Shown in pieces: positions 20,410-30,300 of a DNA stretch of 64,000 nucleotides. The translations under genes were made by a program, and so were the position numbers. The notes below the pieces were generated by a model. It was given only the letters and a program-made list of their open reading frames with translations, ran no database searches and was not told where the DNA came from. How positions within the stretch are numbered: the stretch's first letter is position 1; every line of letters begins with the position of its first letter. This stretch comes from CAWIMX01 sp963837345. GTDB taxonomy: Bacteria > Acidobacteriota > Vicinamibacteria > Vicinamibacterales > CAVVIG01. Where the stretch lies: positions 1,116,001-1,180,000 of the forward strand of contig CAWIMX010000001.1 of assembly GCA_963837345.1 (NCBI GenBank), read 5' to 3'.

Positions 20410-23055
20410 CTACTCCTGGCGGAGCGCCTTCAGGGCGTCGAGCCGGCTCGCGCGACGCGCCGGCACGAAGCTCGCGGCGAGCGCGGCAGCGACGAGGCAG
20501 CCGATCACGAGACCCACGGTCAACGCGTCGGCGGGCTGGACGCCCTCCACGAAGCGGACCAGCAGGCGCGAGCCCGCGAGGGCAGCCGCCGTGCCTCCGA
20601 CGACGCCCGCCAGGATCATGCCGAGGCTCTGCCGAAGCACCAGCCGCATCACGTGGCCGGCCGTCGCGCCGAGCGCCATCCGGACGCCGAGTTCGGGCAC
20701 GCGCCGCTCCGTCAGGTATGCCAGGACGCCGTAGATGCCGATCGACGCCAGCAGCAGCGCGAGTCCGGCGAAGAGGGCGAACAGCACCAGCAGGAATCGT
20801 TGCCGCGCGAGCGACGCGCGCGCGAGCTGCTCCATCGTGCGAACCTCATAAAGCGCCTGGTCGTTTGCCGGCCCCCGCATCGCGCGCTGCAAGGGCTCGA
20901 TCACACGCGTTGGGTCCACGCTCGTCCGAACCGTCAGCGACATGAACGTCGAAAAGGGTCGCATCAAGGCATCCGGCACCTGGGCGAACGGGTAGTACAT
21001 CTGGTCGCGCACCGACGCGCCATCGTCGAGCGCGAGGCCCCAGTGGCGAACGTGGCCGACTTCGCCGATGATCCGGACCGGCGTCGAGCCGGCCAAGTCC
21101 AGGATCCAGAGCCGTTCGCCGACCGGGTTCCTGTTTCCGAATGCGCGCCGCGCGAGGACCTCGTCGATCACCACCACCGGTTCGGTGTCGAGCCGATCGT
21201 GCTCGTCGAAGAACCGCCCGCGCCGGAGGGGGAGGCCCATCACCGCCAGATAGTCCGGCGTGACGGTCGACGCCAGGGCCACCGGCATCCGCTCGCGCGG
21301 CAGGCGAGCGGCGGTCGTCGAGTACGGCATGGTGTTCTCGCCCTGTCGCATCGGGACGATGTCGGCGAGCGCGGCCGCCCGCACGCCGGGCACGTCGCGC
21401 GCCCGGCCGAGAACGTCCTGCCAGGCCCGACGCATCGAAGCCGGGCTGCCCAAGGCACCCGGGGAAAGAGCCACGCGCGCCGCGAGCGCGTTCCGGAGAG
21501 TCACGCCTGGATCGAGCGACGAGAGCGTGAGGATCGTGCGGCCCAGCATCCCGGCGGCCACCAGCAGGACGATCGCCAGACCGATCTCCGCCGCAACCAG
21601 AACACCGTGCAGTCGGCGCGACCCGCCAGGCGCGCACCGGGCGTCCGCCCTGAGGGCCCGATCCAGGTGCCGGGGAATGCGGAGCGCCGGCGCCAGTCCG
21701 AAGAGCATGCCCGCCGCCACGGAAACGTTCAGCGCGACGAGCAGCACGCGCCAGTCGATCTGCACGTCGGCGAGCCTCGGCAGGCCCCCGGGCCAGAGCG
21801 CGACGAACGGACGGATGCCGACCGTTGCCAATCCGATTCCCAGCACGCCGCCCGCCAACGCGAGCAACGCACTCTCGGTCAGACACTGCCGGATCAGCCG
21901 CCCTCGCGTTGCGCCGAGCGCCGCCCGCATGGCCAGCTCACGCTCGCGCGACAAGGCGCGCGCCAACAACAGGCTCGCGACGTTGACGCACGCGATGAGC
22001 AGCACCAGGCCGACCGCTCCGAGCAGAATCCAGAGGGTCGGCCGCACCTTGCCGACGACGTCGCGCGCGAGCGGCTGCGCGGTGAACCAGCGGTCGGCGT
22101 TCGTCGACGGATATCGTGCGCCCAGGTCGTGGCCGATGAGCGCAAGCTCGGCGTTGGCCGCGGCGGCCGTTGCCGCCGCGTCGACCCGCGCGACCACCCG
22201 GATGCCCGGATGCGCCTCGCGGTTCCAGATGAACGGCGCCGCGTTCTGTCCGAGCGGCGTGAACACGTCCATGGAGCCGGCCACGGGGGGATAGGCCGGC
22301 GGCGCAATGCCGACCACGGTCCGCGCTTCGCCGTCGAAGACCAGACGGCTCCCGACGACGTTCCGCCGACCATCGTAGCGGCGCTTCCAGAGCGCGCGGC
22401 TGATGATCGCGACGGGAGCGCCGCCGGGACGGTCCTCATCGGCCCGGAATTCGCGACCCTCTACCATCGGTACGCCAAGAGCGTCAAAGAACGCGGACGA
22501 GATCTGCAGACCATCGACGTACTCGGCGTCGCCCGGCTGGCTGATTGTTCCTCCGCCGTAGCGCCAGGCCGCCACCGGGGAAAGCGTGCGGCTCTCCTGC
22601 CGGATGTCGAGGAAGTTCAGATACGAGAACCACTGCTGCTCGCCGTCGCGTTCCGTCCAGTCGTGCACGGTCATCAACCGCTCCGGAGCCGGATACGCAA
22701 GCGGCTTGAGCAGCACGCCGTGGACGACGGCGAACATCACGGTCGCGGCGCCGCTGCCCAGGGCGAGCGTACCGAGGGCGATGGCCGTGAAGCCGGGCCG
22801 CTGGCGCAGGACGCGGAGGCCGTGCCGCAGGTCCTGCCAGAGGTCGTCCAGCCAGCGGGTGCCGCGGGCGTCGCGGCACTCTTCTTTCATTTGTTCGAGG
22901 CCGCCGAGCTCCATGCGGGCCTGCCGCCGCGCGTCGCGGTCGGACCATCCCTGCCCACCCAGGTCGGCCGCGCGGCGATCCAGGTGGTACCGCAACTCGG
23001 CGTCGAGCTCGCGCTCCACCTGCTCTCGACGCCGAAGCCGCTGCCACCAGTTCAT
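20410..23055 (-). CDS. ADOP-type ABC transporter permease (FtsX/MacB family)
   Basis: 881 residues from the ATG giving MNWWQRLRRREQVERELDAE. The first ~90 residues are the soluble prefix typical of acidobacterial duplicated orphan permeases (ELRYHLDRRAADLGGQGWSD). Then come TM1 (FTAIALGTLALGSGAATVMF), a MacB-like periplasmic core, an FtsX block of three helices, a second periplasmic core and a second FtsX block (LGVRMALGATAGHVMRLVLR). No ATPase gene is adjacent, as usual for this group. Such proteins probably work in mechanotransmission or efflux; the substrate is unknown. The start codon overlaps the PadR gene stop by 4 bp (ATGA), so the pair is translationally coupled. Confidence 0.92.
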   Translation of the reverse strand: MNWWQRLRRREQVERELDAELRYHLDRRAADLGGQGWSDRDARRQARMELGGLEQMKEECRDARGTRWLDDLWQDLRHGLRVLRQRPGFTAIALGTLALGSGAATVMFAVVHGVLLKPLAYPAPERLMTVHDWTERDGEQQWFSYLNFLDIRQESRTLSPVAAWRYGGGTISQPGDAEYVDGLQISSAFFDALGVPMVEGREFRADEDRPGGAPVAIISRALWKRRYDGRRNVVGSRLVFDGEARTVVGIAPPAYPPVAGSMDVFTPLGQNAAPFIWNREAHPGIRVVARVDAAATAAAANAELALIGHDLGARYPSTNADRWFTAQPLARDVVGKVRPTLWILLGAVGLVLLIACVNVASLLLARALSRERELAMRAALGATRGRLIRQCLTESALLALAGGVLGIGLATVGIRPFVALWPGGLPRLADVQIDWRVLLVALNVSVAAGMLFGLAPALRIPRHLDRALRADARCAPGGSRRLHGVLVAAEIGLAIVLLVAAGMLGRTILTLSSLDPGVTLRNALAARVALSPGALGSPASMRRAWQDVLGRARDVPGVRAAALADIVPMRQGENTMPYSTTAARLPRERMPVALASTVTPDYLAVMGLPLRRGRFFDEHDRLDTEPVVVIDEVLARRAFGNRNPVGERLWILDLAGSTPVRIIGEVGHVRHWGLALDDGASVRDQMYYPFAQVPDALMRPFSTFMSLTVRTSVDPTRVIEPLQRAMRGPANDQALYEVRTMEQLARASLARQRFLLVLFALFAGLALLLASIGIYGVLAYLTERRVPELGVRMALGATAGHVMRLVLRQSLGMILAGVVGGTAAALAGSRLLVRFVEGVQPADALTVGLVIGCLVAAALAASFVPARRASRLDALKALRQE

Positions 23056-23396
23056 CGCACATCCCCGTCGGAATAGAGAATCATGCGAACGAGCTCCGAG
23101 AGCCGCTCCCAGTTGGCGGTTTCGCGCTTGAGCTCGGCGCGGCCCTTCGGCGTGAGACGGTAGAACCTGGCGTCGCGGCCGGTCTCCGACGCCTTCCACT
23201 CGGCCGCCAGGAATCCGCGATGCTCGAGGCGGTGCAGCGCGGGATACAGCGAGCCTTCCGGCACCTGGAGCCCGTGCCGGGTCATGGCCTCCATGCGCCG
23301 CGCGACGGCGTACCCATGCGTCGGCCCGAGCGCGACAATCCGCAGGATCAGCACGTCGAGCGTGCCCTGCGGCAGGTCCGGGGTGTCACGCGCCAT
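23052..23396 (-). CDS. PadR-family transcriptional regulator
   Basis: About 114 residues. Winged-helix PadR motif: DLPQGTLDVLILRIVALGPT, then HGYAVARRMEAMT, VPEGSLYPALHRLEHRGFLA and RFYRLTPKGRAELKRE, with a C-terminal dimerisation helix. I prefer the ATG at 23396, because GGAGG lies 10 nt upstream; an ATG at 23405 has the same GGAGG only 1 nt away. It is first in a two-gene unit with the ADOP permease and probably represses that unit; a PadR-permease pair is characteristic of Acidobacteriota. Confidence 0.9.
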   Translation of the reverse strand: MARDTPDLPQGTLDVLILRIVALGPTHGYAVARRMEAMTRHGLQVPEGSLYPALHRLEHRGFLAAEWKASETGRDARFYRLTPKGRAELKRETANWERLSELVRMILYSDGDVR

Positions 23397-23535
23397 CGCC
23401 TCCATACCTCCGACTTCTTGGTATCATGCGGCCATGATGCACAGAAGGTCAAGGGGTGCGTGGCTCCAGGCCGCGTCCGGGCGGTCGGTATCTCGTTGAG
23501 GGCTCCCGGCGGCTAAGATACCGCCTGGGGGGCTC

Positions 23536-24424
23536 ATGAACCGGGTTCGCGTGGCCGCCGTGCAGTACTACATCCGTCCGATCGATCGCTTCGAGACGTT
23601 CCGCGAGCAGGTGGAGGCGATGGTCGAGACGGCCCGCGACTACGACTGCCAGCTCGTGGTGTTTCCCGAATACTGCACGGTGCAGCTCCTGACGTTGTCC
23701 AATGTCCGCCGGCCGATCGCGGAACAGATTCGAACCCTTGCGTGCGAGGCGCCGCGCTTCGTCGACACGATGAGCGAGATCGCCAGGAAGAGCGGCATCT
23801 ACGTCCTCGCCGGCTCGATTCCCGTCGAGACCGGCGCCGCGGGACGTCTGCAGAATCATGCCTTTCTCTTCAATCCGCGCGGCGATCATGGCGTGCAGGC
23901 GAAGCTGCACATGACGCGGTTCGAGACCGAGGACTGGAACATGGTCTCCGGATCGACGGTCCGCATCTTCGACACCGCCTTCGGCAAGGTCGCGATCACC
24001 GTGTGTTACGACATCGAGTTTCCCGAAATCGCGCGCGTCGCGGCGCGCCAGGGCGCACACATCATCCTGGTCCCCAGCTGCACGGACGACCGCCAGGGCT
24101 TCCTGCGGGTACGGGTACTGCGCGCACGCCCGGGCCATCGAGAACCAGAGCTACATCGTCGTGTCCCATACGGTCGGGTCGATTCCGACCGTGCCGGCGG
24201 TCTCGCTCAACTACGGACAGGCCTCCATCCTCACGCCGTCGGACTTCTCGTTCGCGCGAGACGGCATCCTGGCCGAAGGCAACGTCAACCAGGAAATGAT
24301 GGTGATTGCGGAACTGAACCTGGACACCATCTGCGAGAACCGGACGAGCGGAACCGTGCTCCCGCTCAACGACAGCCAGCAGACGGCGGAGCTCATGACC
24401 CACGTGGAACACGTCCAGCTGTAG
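23536..24424 (+). CDS. Carbon-nitrogen hydrolase (nitrilase family), frameshifted at ~24113
   Basis: Begins MNRVRVAAVQYYIRPIDRFE. The nitrilase triad is visible: Glu in VVFPEYCTV, Lys in VQAKLHMTRFE and Cys in ITVCYDIEFPE. At 24113-24118 the sequence CGGGTAC has one G too many: the frame gives GFLRVR and then nonsense, while the +1 frame continues YCAHARAIENQSYIVVSHTV to LTPSDFSFARDGILAEGNVN and a stop at 24424. RVRYCA-RAIEN is a continuous family motif, so the indel lies inside it. With one G removed, about 295 residues of normal length result. The extra G abuts GTAC, as in four other genes of this window, so a consensus error is more likely than inactivation. The substrate is unknown; the family hydrolyses amides. 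Confidence 0.85.
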
Positions 24425-24441
24425 CCAAAGGATGGCGTGTC

Positions 24442-25107
24442 ATGGTGACCACACGACGCACGACGCCAGACGACTTTCCGGCGATTCGCCAGATCAGTCT
24501 TGCCGTGTATCCTGATGCGCCGCCCTGGGAGGCGCGTCAGCTCGGGTCTCATTTGGCCGTCTTTCCCGAGGGTCAGCTCGTCGCCACGATGGACCACGAG
24601 GTGGTGGGCATGGCCGCATCGCTCGTCATCGCGTGGGACGACTACGACGTGGACATGAACTGGCGCGACTTCACGAACGAAGGTCTCTTCACCAATCACG
24701 ACCCGGCCATGGGGCGCACGCTCTACGGCGCCGAAGTGATGGTGCACCCGTCGGCACAGGGGCGGGGCGTCGGCAGTTGTCTCTACAAAGCGAGACGCGA
24801 TCTGGTTCAGCGCCTCCAGCTGCTCCGCATCCGTGCGGGGGCGCGCCTCCGAGGGTATAGTCGCTACGCGAGCCGAATGACCGCCGATCAATACGTCGTG
24901 GAAGTCACCCAGGGACGCATCGTCGATCCCACGTTGTCCTTTCAACTGCACCAGGGATTCGAGGTGCTGGCCGTGGTGTCGGGCTATCTGAAACTGGATC
25001 CGGAAAGTCTCGGCTACGCAGCGCTCATCGAATGGATCAACCCGGACGTCGCGCAGCCCCATGACACCGCAGGTCGCAACCCGCGCTACGCGAGGCTTTC
25101 CGCATGA
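24442..25107 (+). CDS. GNAT-family N-acetyltransferase
   Basis: 221 residues beginning MVTTRRTTPDDFPAIRQISL. The acetyl-CoA-binding motif A is GAEVMVHPSAQGRGVGSCLYKARRDL, split here as GAEVMVHPSAQGRGVG followed by SCLYKARRDL. It starts 17 bp after the nitrilase stop. In a known family a GNAT domain and a carbon-nitrogen hydrolase form one polypeptide (GNAT first), so the adjacent genes likely act together. Because of the upstream frameshift, the broken nitrilase frame happens to run into this gene; the apparent 523-residue fusion is artificial. Confidence 0.85.
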   Translation: MVTTRRTTPDDFPAIRQISLAVYPDAPPWEARQLGSHLAVFPEGQLVATMDHEVVGMAASLVIAWDDYDVDMNWRDFTNEGLFTNHDPAMGRTLYGAEVMVHPSAQGRGVGSCLYKARRDLVQRLQLLRIRAGARLRGYSRYASRMTADQYVVEVTQGRIVDPTLSFQLHQGFEVLAVVSGYLKLDPESLGYAALIEWINPDVAQPHDTAGRNPRYARLSA

Positions 25108-25244
25108 TGCGCCACACGATGCGAGGGCTGAGGCGCGGGAAACGCGACGGGGCTCGCTGCCTGCATCGCCACGGCGTCGACACCCCACTGGCGCCTGAAG
25201 GAACCCGCTGAATCTGACGCGCTGCTCGGCCGATCGCCGCCCCG

Positions 25245-25514
25245 GTGAACGTTGACAGCTGGGTGAGTGTCGTGACGCAGTTTCCCCGCGGGGATCTTGA
25301 CGGCGACGCGTTCATCGGGCGCGCCCGCGATCCCGAGCAGCAGACCGAAGCCCACGCCTACGTCGGGCTGAAGGCGGCGATCTTCGGCCAGCGGGAGGAA
25401 GCGCTGAAGCATCTCCGCTGGGTGCGCGGGCAAGGCACCCGCGCCGCTAGCGAATACCCTCCAGCCGTCGCGGAACTGCGAAGGCTCGAGCCGCCGGTCG
25501 CCGCGAGTCCGTAG
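25245..25514 (+). pseudogene. C-terminal fragment of a TPR-type protein
   Basis: The 89-residue frame (GTG start) contains ARDPEQQTEAHAYVGLKAAI and then FGQREEALKHLRWVRGQGTR. This reads like the last TPR unit and tail of longer tetratricopeptide proteins (TEA-Y-GL-A-G---EAL-H-RWVR-G). The upstream 130 bp carry no matching N-terminal part in any frame. It may be a truncated remnant, or a very small gene. No role can be given. Confidence 0.45.
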
Positions 25515-25552
25515 TCGGCCCCGGCGTGCGGCCGGGATAGAATTGGGCCGCC

Positions 25553-26950
25553 GTGGCCGATTCGTGCTCCGTCGAACGCCTCGTGGCGCTTCCCACGCTG
25601 GCGTCGCTCCCTCGCGTCCAGATCGAGTGGCTCGCCGCGCACGGCGACGTCAGGCGCTTTGGGCGCGGCGCGATCGTGTTCCCCAAGGCGGAGCCGATTC
25701 CGGGGCTGTTCATCGTCTTGTCCGGCGTCCTCACCATCCGCGTGGACCAGGCCGGCATGAAGCGCATCGTCAAAGAAACGAAGACGGGCGACATCAGCGG
25801 TCACCTTCCCTATTCACGCATGACCACGCCCCCCGCGGACGTCGTCGCGGACGATCCGACGGAGCTGCTGTTGGTCCCGGACGCCGACGTGCGGGAGATG
25901 ACGCGCGAATGCTATGAGTTCACGGCGCTCTGCGTGCACGAGATGGTGGATCGCGCCCGGTCGTTCAAGTCCGAGGACCTTCAGCGCGAGAAACTGGCAT
26001 CGCTCGGGCGGCTTGCAGCGGGGCTGGCGCACGAGCTCAACAACCCGTCGTCTGCCGCCGAGCGCAGCTCGAAAGAGATGGATGCCTGCCGCGAGGAGGT
26101 CGTGGCCGCCTCCCGTGCGCTGGGCGCGACCGCGCTCACGGATGCAGAACTCCATGTCGTGACGAGGCTGGAGACGAGAGCCGGACAGATCGCCGACGCG
26201 CCGCATTCGCCGCTGCTCGATGCCGATCGCGAGGACGCCATCGGCCGGTGGCTCGACGCCCACGGCCTCGATCCCACCTTCGCCGAGCCGCTGGCAGCGA
26301 CCGCGCTCACCGTCGCGGATCTCGATGCGGCCGGCGCGGGGCTCACCGCGTCTCAATTCGCCGCGGCCATTCGGTTCGTGGCGGCCAATGCGAATGCCGT
26401 CCGGCTCACGGCGGAGATCGAGAACGCGGCCGCGCGCATTCACTCGCTCGTCGCTGCGGTGAAGAAATACACCCACATGGACCGCGCGCCGGTGTCGGCG
26501 GCCGTTCAGCTGGAAGACAATTTGGCCGACACCTTGATGCTCATCGGGTCGAAGGCCAGGGCGAAGACGGTCGCGCTCGAGTTGAGCGCCGACCCGGGCC
26601 TGCCGGCCGTCCAAGGAGTCGTCGCCGAGCTGAACGAAGTCTGGATGCACCTGGTCGACAACGCCATCGACGCCGCGCCCGAGTCGGGTCATGTGTCGGT
26701 GACGGCGGGGCGCGAGCGGGATTCGGTCGTGGTCAGGGTGATCGACGACGGCGCTGGTATCCCGGAAGCCGACTGGGGTCGGATCTTCGAACCGTTCTTC
26801 ACGACCAAGGCTGTCGGCCAGGGCGCCGGCTTGGGCCTCGACGTTGCGCAGGGCATCGTGCGAAGCCATGGCGGGTCGATCGAAGTGAGCTCGAGACCCG
26901 GCCGTACCGAGTTCCGGATCTCCCTTCCGGTCGCAGGGACGTCCCCCTAG
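25553..26950 (+). CDS. Histidine kinase with N-terminal cyclic-nucleotide-binding-like domain
   Basis: 465 residues, GTG start, no membrane helix. Residues ~15-130 form a Crp/cNMP-binding beta-roll (GRGAIVFPKAEPIPGLFIVL, SGVLTIRVD). The HisKA box is LAAGLAHELNNPSSAAERSS, with the phospho-acceptor His. The HATPase part has HLVDNAIDAAPESGHVSV, IDDGAGIP and GQGAGLGLDVAQGIVRSHGG. Crp-domain kinases of this sort may respond to a small effector or to redox state; the effector is not evident. No receiver domain or response regulator gene is adjacent. Confidence 0.88.
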   Translation: MADSCSVERLVALPTLASLPRVQIEWLAAHGDVRRFGRGAIVFPKAEPIPGLFIVLSGVLTIRVDQAGMKRIVKETKTGDISGHLPYSRMTTPPADVVADDPTELLLVPDADVREMTRECYEFTALCVHEMVDRARSFKSEDLQREKLASLGRLAAGLAHELNNPSSAAERSSKEMDACREEVVAASRALGATALTDAELHVVTRLETRAGQIADAPHSPLLDADREDAIGRWLDAHGLDPTFAEPLAATALTVADLDAAGAGLTASQFAAAIRFVAANANAVRLTAEIENAAARIHSLVAAVKKYTHMDRAPVSAAVQLEDNLADTLMLIGSKARAKTVALELSADPGLPAVQGVVAELNEVWMHLVDNAIDAAPESGHVSVTAGRERDSVVVRVIDDGAGIPEADWGRIFEPFFTTKAVGQGAGLGLDVAQGIVRSHGGSIEVSSRPGRTEFRISLPVAGTSP

Positions 26951-26956
26951 AGAATG

Positions 26957-26973
26957 CCGCGGCCTAGCCGCGG
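26957..26973 (+). terminator. GC hairpin after the cNMP-domain kinase gene
   Basis: A perfect 7-bp stem CCGCGGC/GCCGCGG with a CTA loop starts 7 bp after the stop codon. There is no T-run, so intrinsic termination is only possible, not shown. Confidence 0.4.
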
Positions 26974-27016
26974 GCCGTAGACATATACTGGATCACGCAG
27001 AGTCAATCGAAAGGGT

Positions 27017-27158
27017 GCGGCGGTTTCCGCCGCAGGATTGGATGGTCGGGCCGCCATCCTCGTGGTCGTTGAGAGACCAGAGGATCCGGGTGACCCATCG
27101 GCCTTCGCATCTCTCATCGATCTCCATTTGCACCGCCGGCCACCCGCTCGGGTGGCCG
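27017..27158 (+). promoter_or_regulatory. Two strong hairpins in the leader of the DUF5670-type gene
   Basis: Hairpin 1 is GCGGCGG-TTT-CCGCCGC at 27017-27033. Hairpin 2 is CGGCCACCC-GCTC-GGGTGGCCG at 27137-27158, a perfect 9-bp stem. The second ends 18 nt before the start codon of the small membrane protein gene and about 13 nt before its GGAGG. Together they suggest a structured 5' leader, or a terminator followed by a regulated start. Confidence 0.4.
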
Positions 27159-27176
27159 CTTGCCATGGGAGGAGAG

Positions 27177-27359
27177 ATGCTGTTCAAGACCTCGCTCGTG
27201 CTGCTCGCCGTCTGGCTGTTCGGCGTCGTCGGCCCGTACGATCTGGGCGACGTCGTGCACCTGCTGCTCCTCGTCGGCCTGATGCTGGCGCTGGTGACCA
27301 TCCTGCGAGCGCTCGACGCCGGGACCCGGCATCCCCCGGATCCCGACGACAAGCCGTGA
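27177..27359 (+). CDS. Small DUF5670/lmo0937-type membrane protein
   Basis: 60 residues from the ATG with GGAGGAGAG directly upstream. The sequence MLFKTSLVLLAVWLFGVVGP followed by YDLGDVVHLLLLVGLMLALV matches the short two-helix family seen in many Acidobacteriota and Bacteroidota (LWLxG at helix 1, G-hydrophobic-H-LLL at helix 2). Function unknown; related genes are often general-stress responsive, which is knowledge of the family and not seen here. The charged tail ends DPDDKP. Confidence 0.8.
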   Translation: MLFKTSLVLLAVWLFGVVGPYDLGDVVHLLLLVGLMLALVTILRALDAGTRHPPDPDDKP

Positions 27360-27377
27360 CAGCGGCCGACCGGGCGT

Positions 27378-30300
27378 TCAGGTGCGATGACCGAGGGACC
27401 GGCCGGTCGGGGACGCGGTCACGGCGACGAGGCTGTCGGCGACCTCGCGCCTGCCGTAGAGCCACTCCTGCACGCGGTCCATATAGAGATAGAAGACGGG
27501 CGTGATGTAGAGCGTGAGGGTTTGCGAGACCAGCAGGCCGCCCACCACGGCGAGGCCGAGGGGCCGTCGCGCCTCGGCGCCCGCGCCCCAGCCGAGGGCG
27601 ATCGGCAGCGTCCCCATCAGCGCGGCCATCGTCGTCATCATGATCGGACGGAAGCGGACGCGGCAGGCCTCCTGAATCGCGGCCGACGCGGACAGACGCC
27701 GTTCATGCCTCGCGGCAATGGCGAAGTCGACCATCATGATGCCGTTCTTCTTAACGAGGCCGACGAGCATGATGATCCCGACGAAGGCATAGATATTGAG
27801 CTCCTCGTGGAAGAGAAGCAGCGTGACGAGCGCGCCGAAGCCCGCCGCAGGGAGGCCCGACAGAATCGTGATCGGATGGATGAAGCTCTCGTACAGGATC
27901 CCGAGGACCACGTAGATCACGAAGATGGCAAGGGCGAGAATCCATCCGAGGCCCCTCATCGAGTCCTCGAAGGCCTCGGCGGTGCCCTGGAACGTGCCCG
28001 ACACGGTGGCCGGCAGTTGCTCCCGCGCCAGCCGCTCGACGCGCGCCACCGCGTCGCCGAGCGCGACGCCCGGCTTCAAGTTGAACGACATCGTGACGGC
28101 CGGCAGCTGTCCGGCATGGTTCACCGACTGGGGTCCGACGCTCTGGTGCGTCGTGACGAGGGCCGACAACGGCACGAGTGTGCCGTTGGGCGCCTGCACG
28201 TCGAGCCGCGAGAGCGCCGAGGGATCGCGCTGATACGCGGGGGCGACCTGCATGATCACCTGGTACTCGTCGTCGGGCGCGAAGATCTGCGACACCTGGC
28301 GGGATCCGTACGCGGAGCCGAGCGCCGACTCCACCTGGTCGACGGTGAGGCCGAGCGCGGCGACCTCGTCGCGATCGACGTCGACGGCGACTTCGGGCGT
28401 CGTGACCTGGAGATCCGAGGTCACGTCCTCGAGGCCGTCGAGCTGCCCGAGCGCCTGCTCGAAGGCCGGAGCCACGCGGTAGAGCTCCCGGGTGTCCGGA
28501 TCCTGCAGGGTGAACTGGTACTGGCTGCGCGACTGCCGCCCGCCGATCCGGATCGCTGGAGGGTTCGACAGGAACACGCGAAGCCCGGGCACGGCCGCCA
28601 GCTTCGGGCGCAGCTCCTCGATGATCTGGTCGGCCGTCAGTGTCCGCTGCGCACGCGGCTTCAGATCGAGGTTCAGCCGTCCGTTGCCGTCTCCCACGTT
28701 GGCCGTATAGCTGGCGACGTTGGGATCGTTCGCCAGCACCTCCATCACCTGCTTCGTGCGCGCAACCAGCGCGTCGTAGCCGATCCCCTCGATGGCCTGG
28801 ATGTCGCCGCTCAACTGGCCGGCGTCGACGCTCGGAATGAACCCGGTCGGCACGACCGTGAACAGATACACCGTGCCGGCGAGCAGCAGGCCGGCGGCGC
28901 CCAGGGCGGCGGCTTTGAACCGGATGGTCTGGCCGAGCGACCACGCATAGGCCCGGAGCACGCCATCGAACCCCGCTTCGACGCGGTTGTACAGCCAGCC
29001 GTGCCGCATCCCGTGCGGAGGCTTCAGGAAGCGGCTGCAGAGCATCGGCGTGAGGCTCAGCGACACGACGCCCGACACGAGCACGGCCGCGGCAATCGTC
29101 ACCGCGAACTCGTGCATCAGGCGCCCGACCACGCCGCCCATGAAGAGCACCGGGATGAACACCGCCGTGAGCGAGAGCGTCATCGACACGATCGTGAACG
29201 CGATCTCCTTCGATCCGTCGAGCGCGGCACGCATCCTCGGTGTGCCCGCCTCCATGTGGCGGACGATGTTCTCCAGCATCACGATCGCATCGTCGACGAC
29301 GAAGCCGACCGACAGCGTCAGCGCCATGAGCGACAGGTTGTCGAGGCTGTAGCCGAACACCCACATCACCGCGAACGTCCCGACGATCGAGAACGGCAGC
29401 GCCAGGCTGGGAATGATGGTGGCCGAGACGTTCCGGAGGAACAGGAAGATCACGAGCACCACGAGGAACACGGTGAGGAGCAGCGTGAACTTGATGTCGT
29501 TCACCGAATCGCGGATCGACTCGGAACGATCGCTGCGGATGGCGAGCCGTACGGTGGCGGGCAGGCTGGCCTGCACCTGCGGCAGCATCGCTTTGATGCC
29601 GTCGACGACGTCGACCGTGTTCGTGCCCGGCTGCCGCTGGATTGCCAGGTAGATCGTCTGCGTGCCGTTGCTCCAGCTCGCGTTCCGCTCGTTCTCGACC
29701 CCGTCGTAGACATGCGCCACCTCGTCGAGACGGACGGCGCTGCCGTTCTTGTAGGCCACGACCACGGGCTGGTAGGCGGCCGCGCTGGTGAGCTGCCCGC
29801 GGGTCTCGACGACGAAGTTGCGGTCGGGGCCGTACAACGTGCCCGTCGGCCGGTTGGCGTTCGCCGCGGCGATCGCCGAGGCCACCTGGTTGATCCCGAG
29901 CTGGCGGGCGGCGAGCTCCGTGGGGTCCACGTCCACGCGCACCGCATACTTCTGCGCGCCGAAGACGCTGACCTGCGCCACGCCCGATGCCATCGACAGA
30001 CGCTGTCCGATCACGGTCTCCGCATAGTGATCCACGTCGGACGGCGGAAGGGTGTCGGAGCTGAGCGTCAGAAACAGCACCGGGGCATCGGCCGGATTCA
30101 CCTTCCGGAACGACGGCGGCGCCGGCATGTCGGGGGGCAGCGAGCGGGACGCCTGCGAAATCATCGACTGCACGTCCTGGGCGGCCGAGTCGATCGATCG
30201 GCTCAAGTCGAACTGCAGCGTGATGTTCGTCCGACCCTGCGAGCTGCTGGAGCTGATCGACGTCACGCCGGCAATCGTCGAAAACTGCTTCTCGAGCGGC

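Noticed and set aside
23536..25107. Single 523-residue nitrilase-GNAT fusion
   Set aside because: The middle ~105 residues are nonsense after a one-base gain; both proteins have their own start and stop in the corrected reading.
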